A DNA stretch of 64,000 bases from Streptomyces sp. NBC_00464 (GTDB lineage: Bacteria > Actinomycetota > Actinomycetes > Streptomycetales > Streptomycetaceae). Position numbers and translations under genes: made by a program. The notes below the pieces were generated by a model. The model ran no database searches, was not told the origin of the DNA, and was given only the letters and a program-made list of their open reading frames with translations. The DNA lies in the NCBI RefSeq assembly GCF_036013915.1, contig NZ_CP107899.1, forward strand, positions 3,596,001-3,660,000. The letters are read 5' to 3'. Shown here piece by piece: positions 32,470-41,242 of this stretch. How positions within the stretch are numbered: the first letter of the stretch is position 1; every line of letters begins with the position of its first letter.

Positions 32470-33957
32470 ATGCTGGACATCGCCTTACTTGTGCGTGTAC
32501 ATGTGGATGCACTGATAGCGGCGCAGAATGACATGGGGGTTTGCGATGCTATTCGACGAAACAAACCAGTCGGAAAGCCGGCGACCATGAGCGCCCCACA
32601 CCTGCCGAAAGTGGCTGGAATCGATCCCACAGTTGCGGTTTCGGCGCACACTGCCGGGCCTCTCTCCGAGGTACCGGCCGCGCCCGGCGCCTTCATCCAG
32701 GACCGTCTCGCGGGCTGGGTCTCCGACCTCACGACGCTGCACGAGCTCACCGAGCGGCTGTCCAGAACCAGCACCCTCGACGACGCCCTGCACGAGCTGC
32801 TCGACGCCGGGGCCGCCCTGGTCGGAGCCCGCCGTGGACTGATCGCCTTCGAACCGTCCGACCTCCGCGGCCCCGTCAGCACCATCGGTCTCGGGCTGGC
32901 CCACGCAGAGCTCGGCCAGATCGAGACGGTGCCGCGCAGCGCCACCTCCTACGGCCGCATCCTGGAAGGTCTGCCCAACGCCGACGGCCCGCTGACCACC
33001 CCCGATCTGCTCGGCGACACCAACCTGGACCCCCGCAGGCGCGAGGTCGCCGCCCGCCTCGGCTACGCCGCCAGCTACGCGCTGCCGATCACCACCGAGC
33101 GCACCGGCCTGCTCGCCGCCGCGGTCTGGCTCTACGACGAACCCGCAGAGCCACTGGAGCGTCAGCGCCATCTCGTCGGGCTGTACACCGGGTACGCCGC
33201 CGAACATCTGGCCCGGCTGCTGGAACTGGAGCGGGCCAGGACGGACGTCGCCACCATCACCGAGGAACTTCTGCCCAGCCGGCTGCCCCGCGTGCCCGGC
33301 GTACAGCTCGCCGTACGCCATCACGCCGCACCGCAGAGCGGCAGCGACTGGTACGACGCGCTGGCCCTGCCGGAGGGTGCGCTCGGCCTCGCCGTGGGCT
33401 CGGTCGGCGGATCCGGCCCCAGCGCCCTGGCCGCCATGGGACGGCTGCGCGCAGGCCTGCGGGCGTACGCGGTGATGGAGGGCGAGGACCCGGTCGCCGT
33501 GCTCTCCGATCTCGAACTCCTGATGCGGCTGACCGAGCCGGCCCGCTCCGCGACGGCGCTCTTCGCCTACTGCGAGCCCACCCGCCACAAGATCCTGCTG
33601 GCCGGTGCCGGGCACACCCCGCCACTGATCGTCGGCGACCGGCGCACCGAGTACGTCGAGACCACCCTCTCCGCCCCGCTGGGGATGCTGTCCTGCTGGG
33701 AGGCGCCGAGCGTGGAGATCGTGCCTGCACCCGGCGAGACGGTCCTGCTGTACACCGACGGCCTGCTGCGCCGTGCCGGTGACTCGATGGACCGGGCGTT
33801 CGCCCGGCTCCACTCGGCGGCGGCGAGCGTCCCCAAGGCGCTGCGCCACGACGCCGGATCGGTCGCCGACCATGTGGTGCGCACCGTGCTGCCCGACGGG
33901 ATCGACCAGGGCGACGCCACCGAGGACGTGGTCCTGCTCGCGGCCCGCTTCGACTGA
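32470..33957 (+). CDS. GAF and SpoIIE-type PP2C-like protein with altered active site
   Basis: 495 residues from the ATG at 32470, behind AGGGA. A GAF-like sensor domain covers about 95-265 and a SpoIIE/RsbU phosphatase fold about 275-495. The usual first metal motif is kept in part (GSDWYDALALPEG), but the GDVxGHG motif reads GSVGGSG, losing a metal-binding Asp. The final GDATEDVVLLAARF is near normal. Activity may be reduced or absent. Intact relatives dephosphorylate anti-anti-sigma factors. It stands between the primase-polymerase-like gene and aminopeptidase P. Confidence 0.82.
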   Translation: MLDIALLVRVHVDALIAAQNDMGVCDAIRRNKPVGKPATMSAPHLPKVAGIDPTVAVSAHTAGPLSEVPAAPGAFIQDRLAGWVSDLTTLHELTERLSRTSTLDDALHELLDAGAALVGARRGLIAFEPSDLRGPVSTIGLGLAHAELGQIETVPRSATSYGRILEGLPNADGPLTTPDLLGDTNLDPRRREVAARLGYAASYALPITTERTGLLAAAVWLYDEPAEPLERQRHLVGLYTGYAAEHLARLLELERARTDVATITEELLPSRLPRVPGVQLAVRHHAAPQSGSDWYDALALPEGALGLAVGSVGGSGPSALAAMGRLRAGLRAYAVMEGEDPVAVLSDLELLMRLTEPARSATALFAYCEPTRHKILLAGAGHTPPLIVGDRRTEYVETTLSAPLGMLSCWEAPSVEIVPAPGETVLLYTDGLLRRAGDSMDRAFARLHSAAASVPKALRHDAGSVADHVVRTVLPDGIDQGDATEDVVLLAARFD

Positions 33958-34079
33958 GCCGTCCCGCACCCGCCGGTACCGGCGGGCCACCCTGTGTAAG
34001 AGGCCTTCCGGCCCTGGGCCCCCTTCCGTACGCCCGTACGATGGAGGGGGTCCAGTGTCGTATCAAGGAGAGACAAGTC

Positions 34080-35543
34080 GTGTCTGAGGAGCTCACCCCG
34101 GAGAACCCGGAGACCGAAGAGACCGAACCGGTCAAGCAGCGGAAGAACGGCCTTTACCCGGGCGTCTCCGATGAGCTCGCCGCGAGCATGAAGTCCGGCT
34201 GGGCCGACACCGAGCTGCACGGCCTGGAGCCGATCGCCCAGGCCGGACACACCGCCGACCGCCGCGCCGCACTGTCGGCGCGCTTCCCCGGCGAGCGGCT
34301 GGTCATCCCGGCCGGCCGGCTGAAGACCCGGTCCAATGACACCGAGTACGCCTTCCGCGCCTCCACCGAGTACGCGTACCTCACCGGCGACCAGACGCAG
34401 GACGGCGTCCTCGTCCTGGAGCCGAAGGACGGCGGCCACGAGGCGACCGTCTACCTCCTGCCGCGCTCCGACCGGGAGAACGGCGAGTTCTGGCTCGACG
34501 GCCAGGGCGAGCTGTGGGTCGGCCGCCGGCACTCCCTCACCGAGGCCGAGAAGCTGCTGGGCATCCCGGCGAAGGACGTCCGCGAACTGACCGCCGCGCT
34601 GGCCGAGGCCACCGGCCCGGTCCGTAACGTCCGCGGTCACGACGCCAGCATCGAGGCCGCGCTGACCGACAAGGTCACCGCGGAGCGCGACGAGGAACTG
34701 CGGGTCTTCCTCTCCGAGGCGCGCCTGGTCAAGGACGCCTTCGAGATCGCTGAACTGGCGAAGGCCTGCGACATCACCGCGCGCGGCTTCGAGGACGTCG
34801 TGAAGGTCCTCGACAAGGCCGAGGCGACGAGCGAGCGCTACATCGAGGGAACGTTCTTCCTCCGCGCCCGCATCGAGGGCAACGACATCGGCTACGGCTC
34901 GATCTGCGCCGCGGGTCCGCACGCCACCACCCTGCACTGGGTGCGCAACGACGGCGCGGTGCGCTCCGGCGAGCTGCTGCTGCTCGACGCCGGCGTGGAG
35001 ACCAACGACCTCTACACCGCCGACGTGACCCGCACGCTTCCCATCGACGGCACGTTCACGCCGCTGCAGCGGAAGATCTACGACGCGGTGTACGAGGCGC
35101 AGGAGGCCGGTATCGCCGCGGTGAAGCCCGGCGCGGACTTCCGCGACTTCCACGACGCCGCGCAGCGCGTGCTCACCGAGAAGCTCGTCGAGTGGGGTCT
35201 GCTCGGCGACCTGTCCGTGGACAAGGTCCTGGAGCTGGGTCTCCAGCGCCGCTGGACGCTGCACGGCACCGGTCACATGCTCGGCATGGACGTCCACGAC
35301 TGCGCCGCCGCGCGGACCGAGTCGTACGTCAACGGGACGCTGGAGCCCGGCGTGTGCCTCACCGTGGAGCCCGGTCTCTACTTCCAGGCCGACGACCTGA
35401 CCGTGCCCGAGGAGTACCGCGGCATCGGCGTCCGGATCGAGGACGACATCCTCGTCACCGAGGACGGCAACCGGAACCTCTCGGACAAGCTGCCGCGGCA
35501 GGCCGACGAGGTCGAGGCCTGGATGGCCCGGCTCAAGGGCTGA
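34080..35543 (+). CDS. pepP: Xaa-Pro aminopeptidase (aminopeptidase P, M24B)
   Basis: 487 residues; GTG 9 bases after AAGGAG. The N-terminal creatinase-like domain (about 60-200) precedes the pita-bread catalytic domain. All five metal ligands are visible: Asp and Asp in LLLDAGVETNDLYTADVTR, His in HGTGHMLGMDVHD, Glu in CLTVEPGLYF and Glu in GVRIEDDILVTEDG. It removes N-terminal residues preceding proline, with two Mn ions, in the cytoplasm. The first 30 residues are acidic and disordered. The gene is monocistronic, ending at a hairpin. Confidence 0.95.
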   Translation: MSEELTPENPETEETEPVKQRKNGLYPGVSDELAASMKSGWADTELHGLEPIAQAGHTADRRAALSARFPGERLVIPAGRLKTRSNDTEYAFRASTEYAYLTGDQTQDGVLVLEPKDGGHEATVYLLPRSDRENGEFWLDGQGELWVGRRHSLTEAEKLLGIPAKDVRELTAALAEATGPVRNVRGHDASIEAALTDKVTAERDEELRVFLSEARLVKDAFEIAELAKACDITARGFEDVVKVLDKAEATSERYIEGTFFLRARIEGNDIGYGSICAAGPHATTLHWVRNDGAVRSGELLLLDAGVETNDLYTADVTRTLPIDGTFTPLQRKIYDAVYEAQEAGIAAVKPGADFRDFHDAAQRVLTEKLVEWGLLGDLSVDKVLELGLQRRWTLHGTGHMLGMDVHDCAAARTESYVNGTLEPGVCLTVEPGLYFQADDLTVPEEYRGIGVRIEDDILVTEDGNRNLSDKLPRQADEVEAWMARLKG

Positions 35544-35566
35544 CCGTACGCCCCGTCACCTGCGCC

Positions 35567-35608
35567 GGAGGGCGCCCTGCTCAGGACACCATGAGCAGGG
35601 CGCCCTCC
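35567..35608. terminator. 17-base-pair hairpin shared by convergent genes
   Basis: Arms 35567-35583 and 35592-35608 (GGAGGGCGCCCTGCTCA and its complement) with an 8-base loop. It lies 23 bases after aminopeptidase P and overlaps the last codons and stop of the leftward GHKL gene, so the end of that protein is encoded within the terminator. Confidence 0.88.
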
Positions 35609-36180
35609 CGCCATTTCAGGACCTTGTCGAAGCTCACCACCGCGCCGCCGCGCCCCGGCCGGTTGCCGAAGTGGACGTGATCGGCGAGCTGCTCGATCAG
35701 GCAGAGACCCCGCCCGTCCTCGGCGGTGAGCGGCGGGTGTTCGGCGTACGGCGTTCCGTACGGCTGCCTCGTGCCGTACGGCGGCGTCGCCCCGTGCCGC
35801 TCATGCGGTTCATCCTGCTGATGCGCTTCGTGCTGCTGTGCGGCGGTGCGAAGTACGCGCCTGGCGGGGAAGCCCGGTCCGGAATCGGCGACTTCGATAC
35901 GGCATTTCTCGCCGTCCAGATACGCGGTGACCCGGTACTGCCCGCAGGCAGCACCGGACGGCTCCTCCCAGGCGTCCCAGGGCTCCGTGACATCGCCCGC
36001 ACCGCCATGGGCCCCACCGTGCTCGACGGCGTTGGCACAGGCTTCGCTCAGGGCGAGCGACAGGTCGAAGGAGATGTCCGGGTCCACGCCCGCGGATTCC
36101 ATCGTGCCGAGCAGGAACCGACGGGCGAGCGGAACGCTCGCAGCTTCGCGCCGCAAATGGAGTGACCACCAGATGCTCAT
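35581..36180 (-). CDS. Anti-sigma-type GHKL ATP-binding protein
   Basis: 199 residues from the ATG at 36180, which has GGAGG 6-7 bases upstream. An alternative ATG about 50 bases further upstream lacks a ribosome site but would add a conserved-looking NTYRYVEPQPGGW. The domain is HATPase_c_2: ALSEACANAVEHGG (N box), VADSGPGFPARR and EDGRGLCLIEQLADHV (G boxes). A His/Gln/Tyr-rich loop of about 45 residues is inserted before the last box. MSIWWSLHLRREAASVPLAR is typical of this streptomycete family. It probably acts as a serine kinase or anti-sigma-like switch protein. Confidence 0.85.
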   Translation of the reverse strand: MSIWWSLHLRREAASVPLARRFLLGTMESAGVDPDISFDLSLALSEACANAVEHGGAHGGAGDVTEPWDAWEEPSGAACGQYRVTAYLDGEKCRIEVADSGPGFPARRVLRTAAQQHEAHQQDEPHERHGATPPYGTRQPYGTPYAEHPPLTAEDGRGLCLIEQLADHVHFGNRPGRGGAVVSFDKVLKWREGALLMVS

Positions 36181-36437
36181 GCTCCAGCCTCCTGGCTGCG
36201 GCTCGACATACCGATACGTATTGCCGCCCGAGGCCATTCGTAAGCGCGGACGGGGTGTGAGACCGCTCATTCGGCGGATACCCGTGCGCGCCACACCTGT
36301 GCATCCCCGGCCCACAGAACCGTTCTGCCCCGTCCGTAACCGGTCCGAACGGCCCGCCTCCCGCCCATTCGGGCGGAAGACGACCTTCCGGACCTGCCGT
36401 ACGGGGACCGGGGGTGCAGTGGGATGATGTCCCGGCC

Positions 36438-37235
36438 ATGACTACGTCTGTGGGACGCGCCGGAGCCGGTATGCGGCTGCTGAGGGCCGCGGTGTTCGCC
36501 GCGGTCTGTGTCGCGTTGTCCGCAGCCGGGCACGCGATGGCCGCCTGCGCGACCGTCCCCTGGTGGACGCTGCTCGCCGGATTCCTCGGGATCCTCGCGG
36601 TGACGGCCCCCCTCGCCGGACGCGAACGCTCACTGGCGTCCATCGCCACGGCTCTGGCCGGCGGACAGATCGCCCTCCACACGTTGTTCGGCGTGGGTAC
36701 GCACACCGCCACGCCCCAGGTCACGGCCGGCGGCGACGACGCCCTGATCCGGTTCGCGGCGAGTCTCGTCTGCGGCGCCGGGCCCGGTGCGCTGAACACG
36801 GCCGACGCCCATCGCATCGTCAGCACCGCGGGCATCGACCCGGCCTCGGTGACCGAGCAGACCCATCAGCACCTGACGGCCGCCGCCTCCGGTGGCGCGG
36901 CCGGGATACTGCCGACCCTGCCCATGCTGCTCGGCCATCTGCTGGCCGCGCTCGCCGCGGGCTGGCTGCTCCGGCGGGGCGAGATCGCCCTGTTCCGCCT
37001 CGCCCGGCTGTCGCTCCAGGGCGCCCAGCAGGTGGCGGCCGGGGCCCGGCTGCGGGCGTTGCGCGCCGCGCTCTTCCTTGTGGCCGCGCTGCGCGCCGGC
37101 CTTCCCGGCGGGCCGACAACCGGGCCGCGCATCCTCCGTACCGCCGTGGACGCACCGTCCCCGGTCACCGGGGATCCCTTGCAGCACATGGTGATCAGGC
37201 GCGGGCCGCCCCCCGTATTCACCCTCGCAGCCTGA
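36438..37235 (+). CDS. Multi-span membrane protein preceding the copper genes
   Basis: 265 residues with about four membrane helices (roughly 12-32, 36-56, 70-88 and 150-175) and His/Thr-containing loops. The C-terminal 80 residues are Arg/Ala/Pro-rich and probably cytoplasmic. The family is not one I can name, but its position just upstream of ycnI-sco-like genes on the same strand suggests a part in copper handling. The gap to the next gene is about 100 bases, so a separate promoter is possible. The ATG has only a weak ribosome site. Confidence 0.65.
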   Translation: MTTSVGRAGAGMRLLRAAVFAAVCVALSAAGHAMAACATVPWWTLLAGFLGILAVTAPLAGRERSLASIATALAGGQIALHTLFGVGTHTATPQVTAGGDDALIRFAASLVCGAGPGALNTADAHRIVSTAGIDPASVTEQTHQHLTAAASGGAAGILPTLPMLLGHLLAALAAGWLLRRGEIALFRLARLSLQGAQQVAAGARLRALRAALFLVAALRAGLPGGPTTGPRILRTAVDAPSPVTGDPLQHMVIRRGPPPVFTLAA

Positions 37236-37337
37236 CGCGACGCCCTCCGCGCAAGAACGGAAGTGGTGTCGCGATCCCGTCGCGCATCCGCGCGCCGGAG
37301 CACCCTTCCTTCGTGCATCTGTGGAGTGATCCCTGAA

Positions 37338-38081
37338 ATGAACGTTTCCCGCATCGCCCTCGCCGGCGGCGTCGCCGCGTCCACCGTGCTGATCCTCGCC
37401 GGTACGGCCTCCGCCCACGTCAGCGTCCAGCCGCAGGGCGAGGCCGCCAAGGGCGGTTACGCCGTCATCAACTTCAAGGTCCCCAACGAGCGCGACGACG
37501 CCGCGACGACCAAGCTCGAAGTCAACTTCCCGACCGATCACCCGCTGGCGTCCGTCATGCCGCAGCCCGTACCCGGCTGGAAGATCGACGTCACCACGAG
37601 CAAGCTGGCCAAGCCCCTCGACATGCACGGCAAGAAGATCAACGAAGCCGTCTCCAAGGTCACCTGGACCGCGGACGGCGGCAAGATCGAGCCGGGCCGC
37701 TTCCAGCAGTTCCCGCTCTCGGTCGGCCAGCTCCCGGAGGACGCCGACCAGCTGGTGTTCAAGGCCATCCAGACGTACGACAACAAGGAGGTCGTGCGCT
37801 GGATCGAGGAGCAGAAGGACGGCGCGGAGGAGCCCGAGAGCCCCGCCCCGGTCCTCAAGCTGACCGCGGCCACCGAGGACGCACACGGCGCCACCGCCGC
37901 CTCCGGCTCGGACTCCGCCGACAAGAACGCCGCGGCCGACCACGCCAAGGACGAGCAGACGACGGCTTCGGCGTCCTCCTCCAGTGACACCACAGCCCGG
38001 GTGCTCGGCATCGTCGGCATCGTCATCGGCGTCGCGGGCGTCGCCTTCGGCGTCCTGGCCGGCCGTCGGCGTCACGCCTGA
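37338..38081 (+). CDS. YcnI/DUF1775 extracytoplasmic copper-binding protein
   Basis: 247 residues. A signal peptide ending TASA is followed directly by His-Val-Ser at the mature N-terminus (AHVSVQPQGEAAKGG), the N-terminal His being the known copper ligand of YcnI. The DUF1775 domain runs to about 155. An Ala/Ser-rich linker and a C-terminal helix (VLGIVGIVIGVAGVAFGVLAG) with RRRHA then anchor it in the membrane, facing outwards. It heads the operon of copper-transfer proteins. Confidence 0.9.
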   Translation: MNVSRIALAGGVAASTVLILAGTASAHVSVQPQGEAAKGGYAVINFKVPNERDDAATTKLEVNFPTDHPLASVMPQPVPGWKIDVTTSKLAKPLDMHGKKINEAVSKVTWTADGGKIEPGRFQQFPLSVGQLPEDADQLVFKAIQTYDNKEVVRWIEEQKDGAEEPESPAPVLKLTAATEDAHGATAASGSDSADKNAAADHAKDEQTTASASSSSDTTARVLGIVGIVIGVAGVAFGVLAGRRRHA

Positions 38082-38128
38082 TCCCTCAAGCCCCACCCGT
38101 ACACCGACCCATCAGGAATCAGTGCTCC

Positions 38129-38782
38129 ATGGTTAAGAAGTCTGTGCTGGCCGCGGCGCTCGTCGCCGCGGCCATGCTCACCCTGTCCGCCTGCGGCGGC
38201 AGTGACAACGACAGCAAGAAGCCCATCGCCGACGTGTCGGTGGAGGAGAAGACCCAGGCCGCGACGGTGCTCGACCAGCCGTTCACCAAGCCGAACCTCG
38301 TCCTGACCGACACCCACGGCAAGAAGTACGACCTGCGCGAGCAGACCAAGGGCAAGCCGACGCTCATCTACTTCGGCTACACCAACTGCCCCGACGTCTG
38401 CCCGCTCATCATGAGCAACATCGCGATCGCCAAGAAGTCCCTCCCCAAGGCCGACCAGGAAAAGCTCCAGGTCGTCTTCGTCACCACCGACCCGGAGCGG
38501 GACACCCCGGCCTCGCTGGGCACCTGGCTCAAGTCCCAGGACCCCTCCTTCATCGGTCTCACCGGTGACTTCCCGACCATCCAGGCGGGCGCCCGGCAGA
38601 TCGGCATCGGTATCGACGCACCGAAGAAGGAGAAGGACGGCACAGTCGTCTCGATGCATGGCTCCCAGGTCATCGCCTTCTCGCCGAAGACCGACCAGGG
38701 GTACGTGCTGTACAGCGAGGACACCACGCCCGACGACTACACCAAGGACCTCCCCAAGATCGTCAAGGGGGAGAAGCCGTGA
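38129..38782 (+). CDS. sco: Sco-type copper chaperone lipoprotein
   Basis: 217 residues. The lipobox LSAC puts the acylated Cys at 22. The thioredoxin-like domain holds the metal site NCPDVC (Cys87, Cys91) and His177 (VSMHG). Sco proteins deliver Cu(I) to the CuA site of cytochrome c oxidase; in S. lividans Sco is also needed for copper-dependent development. Its stop codon overlaps the next start as GTGA, so it is coupled to the PCuAC gene. Confidence 0.95.
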   Translation: MVKKSVLAAALVAAAMLTLSACGGSDNDSKKPIADVSVEEKTQAATVLDQPFTKPNLVLTDTHGKKYDLREQTKGKPTLIYFGYTNCPDVCPLIMSNIAIAKKSLPKADQEKLQVVFVTTDPERDTPASLGTWLKSQDPSFIGLTGDFPTIQAGARQIGIGIDAPKKEKDGTVVSMHGSQVIAFSPKTDQGYVLYSEDTTPDDYTKDLPKIVKGEKP

Positions 38783-39228
38783 ACGGCCGCACCGCCCTCG
38801 CCGGCGTCCTGGCCCTCTCCACCGGGCTGACGCTGGCGGGGTGCTCGTCCTCGGACGGCAAACCGGAACTGAAGGTCATCGGCGCGTTCATGCCGCAGCC
38901 CATCAGCGACATGGCGGCCGGCTTCCTCGTCGTGCAGAACAACGGGGGCAGTTCCGACCGGCTCACTTCGGTCACCAGTCCGCTCTCGGACGAGGTCACG
39001 ATCCACGAGACGAAGAACCAGGCCATGCGCATGGTGACGTCCTTCGACGTACCCGCGGGCGGTGAGCTGGACCTGGAACGCGGTGGAAACCACATCATGT
39101 TCGCCAAGCTCAAGCAGCAGCCCAAGCAGGGCGAGAAGGTGTCCGTGGAACTGCACTTCGAGAAGGCCGGCCCCATCAAGGTCGAGCTTCCCGTGAAGGA
39201 GACCACCCACAACCCGAAGAAGCAGTGA
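38779..39228 (+). CDS. ecuC: PCuAC-type extracytoplasmic copper chaperone lipoprotein
   Basis: 149 residues; GTG start overlapping the sco stop. The lipobox LAGC places the lipid on Cys22. The cupredoxin-like fold carries the H(M)-x10-M-x21-H-x-M pattern, seen here as VTIHETKNQAMRM and GGNHIMFAKL. It binds Cu(I) and passes it to Sco. This corresponds to ECuC of S. lividans by domain and gene order, recalled rather than searched. Confidence 0.93.
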   Translation: MNGRTALAGVLALSTGLTLAGCSSSDGKPELKVIGAFMPQPISDMAAGFLVVQNNGGSSDRLTSVTSPLSDEVTIHETKNQAMRMVTSFDVPAGGELDLERGGNHIMFAKLKQQPKQGEKVSVELHFEKAGPIKVELPVKETTHNPKKQ

Positions 39229-39242
39229 GGGACTGACAGACC

Positions 39243-41234
39243 ATGACAGCCACCGCCCCGCCCTTCGGGCCGGACCCGTCCATATCCGCACCCACCCGGC
39301 GACGGCCGCTCACCGTCGCCGGGCTCCTCGCCGCCCTGGCCGGCGTGGTGTTCGGTCTGCTGCTGGCCGTCGCGGGTCCCGCGTCGGCGCATGCCGCGCT
39401 CACCGGGAGCGATCCACAGGACGGGGCGGTGGTCGCCACCGCGCCCAAGGCAGTCACCCTCACCTTCTCCGAACAGGTCGCCATGGGGGAGGGCTCCATC
39501 CGGGTCCTGGACCCGGACGGCAAGCGCGCGGACACCGAGGACGCCCCGCGCGATCTGCACAGCGGCTCCACCGTTAAATACGGCGTCTCCCTGCACACCG
39601 GGCTGCCGGACGGTACCTACACCGTTGCCTGGCAGGCCGTCTCCGCCGACAGCCATCCGGTCTCCGGAGCCTTCACCTTCTCCATCGGCGCTCCCTCCGA
39701 GACCACCGTCGCCCTCCCGGACAACGAGGCCGGCGGCGGCCTCGTCGGCACGCTGTACGGCATCGCCCGCTACGCCGCGTACGCCGGCTTCATCGTGCTC
39801 GCGGGCGGTGCGGCCTTCGTGCTGGCCTGCTGGCAGCGCGGGGCGGGCGCCCGCCCGCTGCAGCGCCTCGTCGTCCGCGGCTGGATGACCCTCACCGCGG
39901 CCACGATCGCCATGCTGTTGCTGCGCAGTCCGTACACCGGTTCCGGGAAGCTCGGCGACGCCTTCGACCTCGACGGCCTGAAGGCGGTCCTGGACACCAA
40001 GCCCGGCGCCGCGCTCGTCTCGCGGCTGCTGCTGCTCGGCGCCAGTGCGCTGTTCATCGCGGTGCTGTTCGGGGCGTACGCGAAGCGCGAGGACGAACGC
40101 GAGAAGAAGGACCTCACCTTCGGCCTCGCCCTCGGCGGTGCGGTCATCGCCGCCGGAATCGCCGGGACCTGGGCGCTGGCCGAACACGCGTCTACCGGCA
40201 TCCAGCCGGGCATCGCCATGCCCGTCGACGTGCTCCATCTGCTGGCCGTCGCAGCCTGGCTGGGCGGGCTCACCGCCCTGCTCGTCGCGCTGTACCGCAC
40301 GCCCGACATCACGGCCGCCGCCGTACGGCGCTTCTCCCGGATCGCGTTCATCAGCGTGCTCGTGCTCACCGCGACCGGGATCTACCAGTCCTGGCGCCAG
40401 GTCGGCTCCTGGTCCGCACTGACCGGCACGGGGTACGGACAACTGCTGCTCGTGAAGGTGGGGCTCGTCGCCGTCCTCGTCGGGGTCGCCTGGATCTCGC
40501 GCCGGTGGACCGCCCGCTTGGCGACGGGGCCGGGGGCGGACCGTGCGAACGACACCGACGGCACGGAGGAGGACGAGAAGGAGGAGGCCGGCTCGGGAGC
40601 TCCGGAGGCCGAGGCCGCCCCCGGCCCGGAAGCTCCGGAGGCCGCTGATCCCAACGATCCCGCTCGGGCCGCCCAGCTCGCCCGGCAGCAGGCCGCCATG
40701 GCAACCGCGGTGAAGAAGCGGGTACGTGACGCCGACCCCGACCGATCCGGCCTGCGCCGCTCGGTACTCGCCGAAGTGGGCGTCGCTGTGGTTCTGCTGG
40801 CAGTGACCACCATCCTCACCTCGACCGAACCCGGCCGCACCGAGGAGGAGGCGGCGCGCTCGTCGGCACCGGCCGCCGCGCCGGTGGCAAGCGGCCCCGT
40901 CAACCTCACGCTGCCCTTCGACACCGGTGGCAAGAACGGCAAGGGCACGGTCCGCATGGACCTGGACCCCGGGCGTACCGGAGCCAACGTGGTGCACCTC
41001 TGGATCGACGGCATCGACGGAAAGGCCATGGACGTCCCCGAGGTGAAGCTCGCCTTCACCCTGAAGTCCAAGGACATCGGGCCCCTGCCGGCCCTCCCCG
41101 TCCGGCTGACCGAGGGTCACTGGACCTCCACCGGAGTCCAGATCCCGATCGCGGGCAACTGGAACGTCGCAGTCACCGTGCGGACCTCGGACATCGACCA
41201 GACCACGGTCGACAAGAACGTGAAGATCGGCTGA
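39243..41234 (+). CDS. CopC-CopD copper protein with C-terminal YtkA-like domain
   Basis: 663 residues. After a signal segment the mature chain starts AHAALTGSDPQDG, the CopC domain, whose N-terminal His and SADSHPVSG His bind Cu(II). About eight to nine membrane helices of CopD follow (roughly 165-430). An acidic, Glu/Ala-rich cytoplasmic insert of about 75 residues lies near 440-510. After one more helix (about 515-530) comes an outer domain (about 560-663) of the YtkA/FixH type with HLWIDGIDGK. The protein probably moves or stores copper across the membrane. It overlaps neither neighbour; gaps are 8-15 bases. Confidence 0.9.
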   Translation: MTATAPPFGPDPSISAPTRRRPLTVAGLLAALAGVVFGLLLAVAGPASAHAALTGSDPQDGAVVATAPKAVTLTFSEQVAMGEGSIRVLDPDGKRADTEDAPRDLHSGSTVKYGVSLHTGLPDGTYTVAWQAVSADSHPVSGAFTFSIGAPSETTVALPDNEAGGGLVGTLYGIARYAAYAGFIVLAGGAAFVLACWQRGAGARPLQRLVVRGWMTLTAATIAMLLLRSPYTGSGKLGDAFDLDGLKAVLDTKPGAALVSRLLLLGASALFIAVLFGAYAKREDEREKKDLTFGLALGGAVIAAGIAGTWALAEHASTGIQPGIAMPVDVLHLLAVAAWLGGLTALLVALYRTPDITAAAVRRFSRIAFISVLVLTATGIYQSWRQVGSWSALTGTGYGQLLLVKVGLVAVLVGVAWISRRWTARLATGPGADRANDTDGTEEDEKEEAGSGAPEAEAAPGPEAPEAADPNDPARAAQLARQQAAMATAVKKRVRDADPDRSGLRRSVLAEVGVAVVLLAVTTILTSTEPGRTEEEAARSSAPAAAPVASGPVNLTLPFDTGGKNGKGTVRMDLDPGRTGANVVHLWIDGIDGKAMDVPEVKLAFTLKSKDIGPLPALPVRLTEGHWTSTGVQIPIAGNWNVAVTVRTSDIDQTTVDKNVKIG

Positions 41235-41242
41235 GCAGGACC

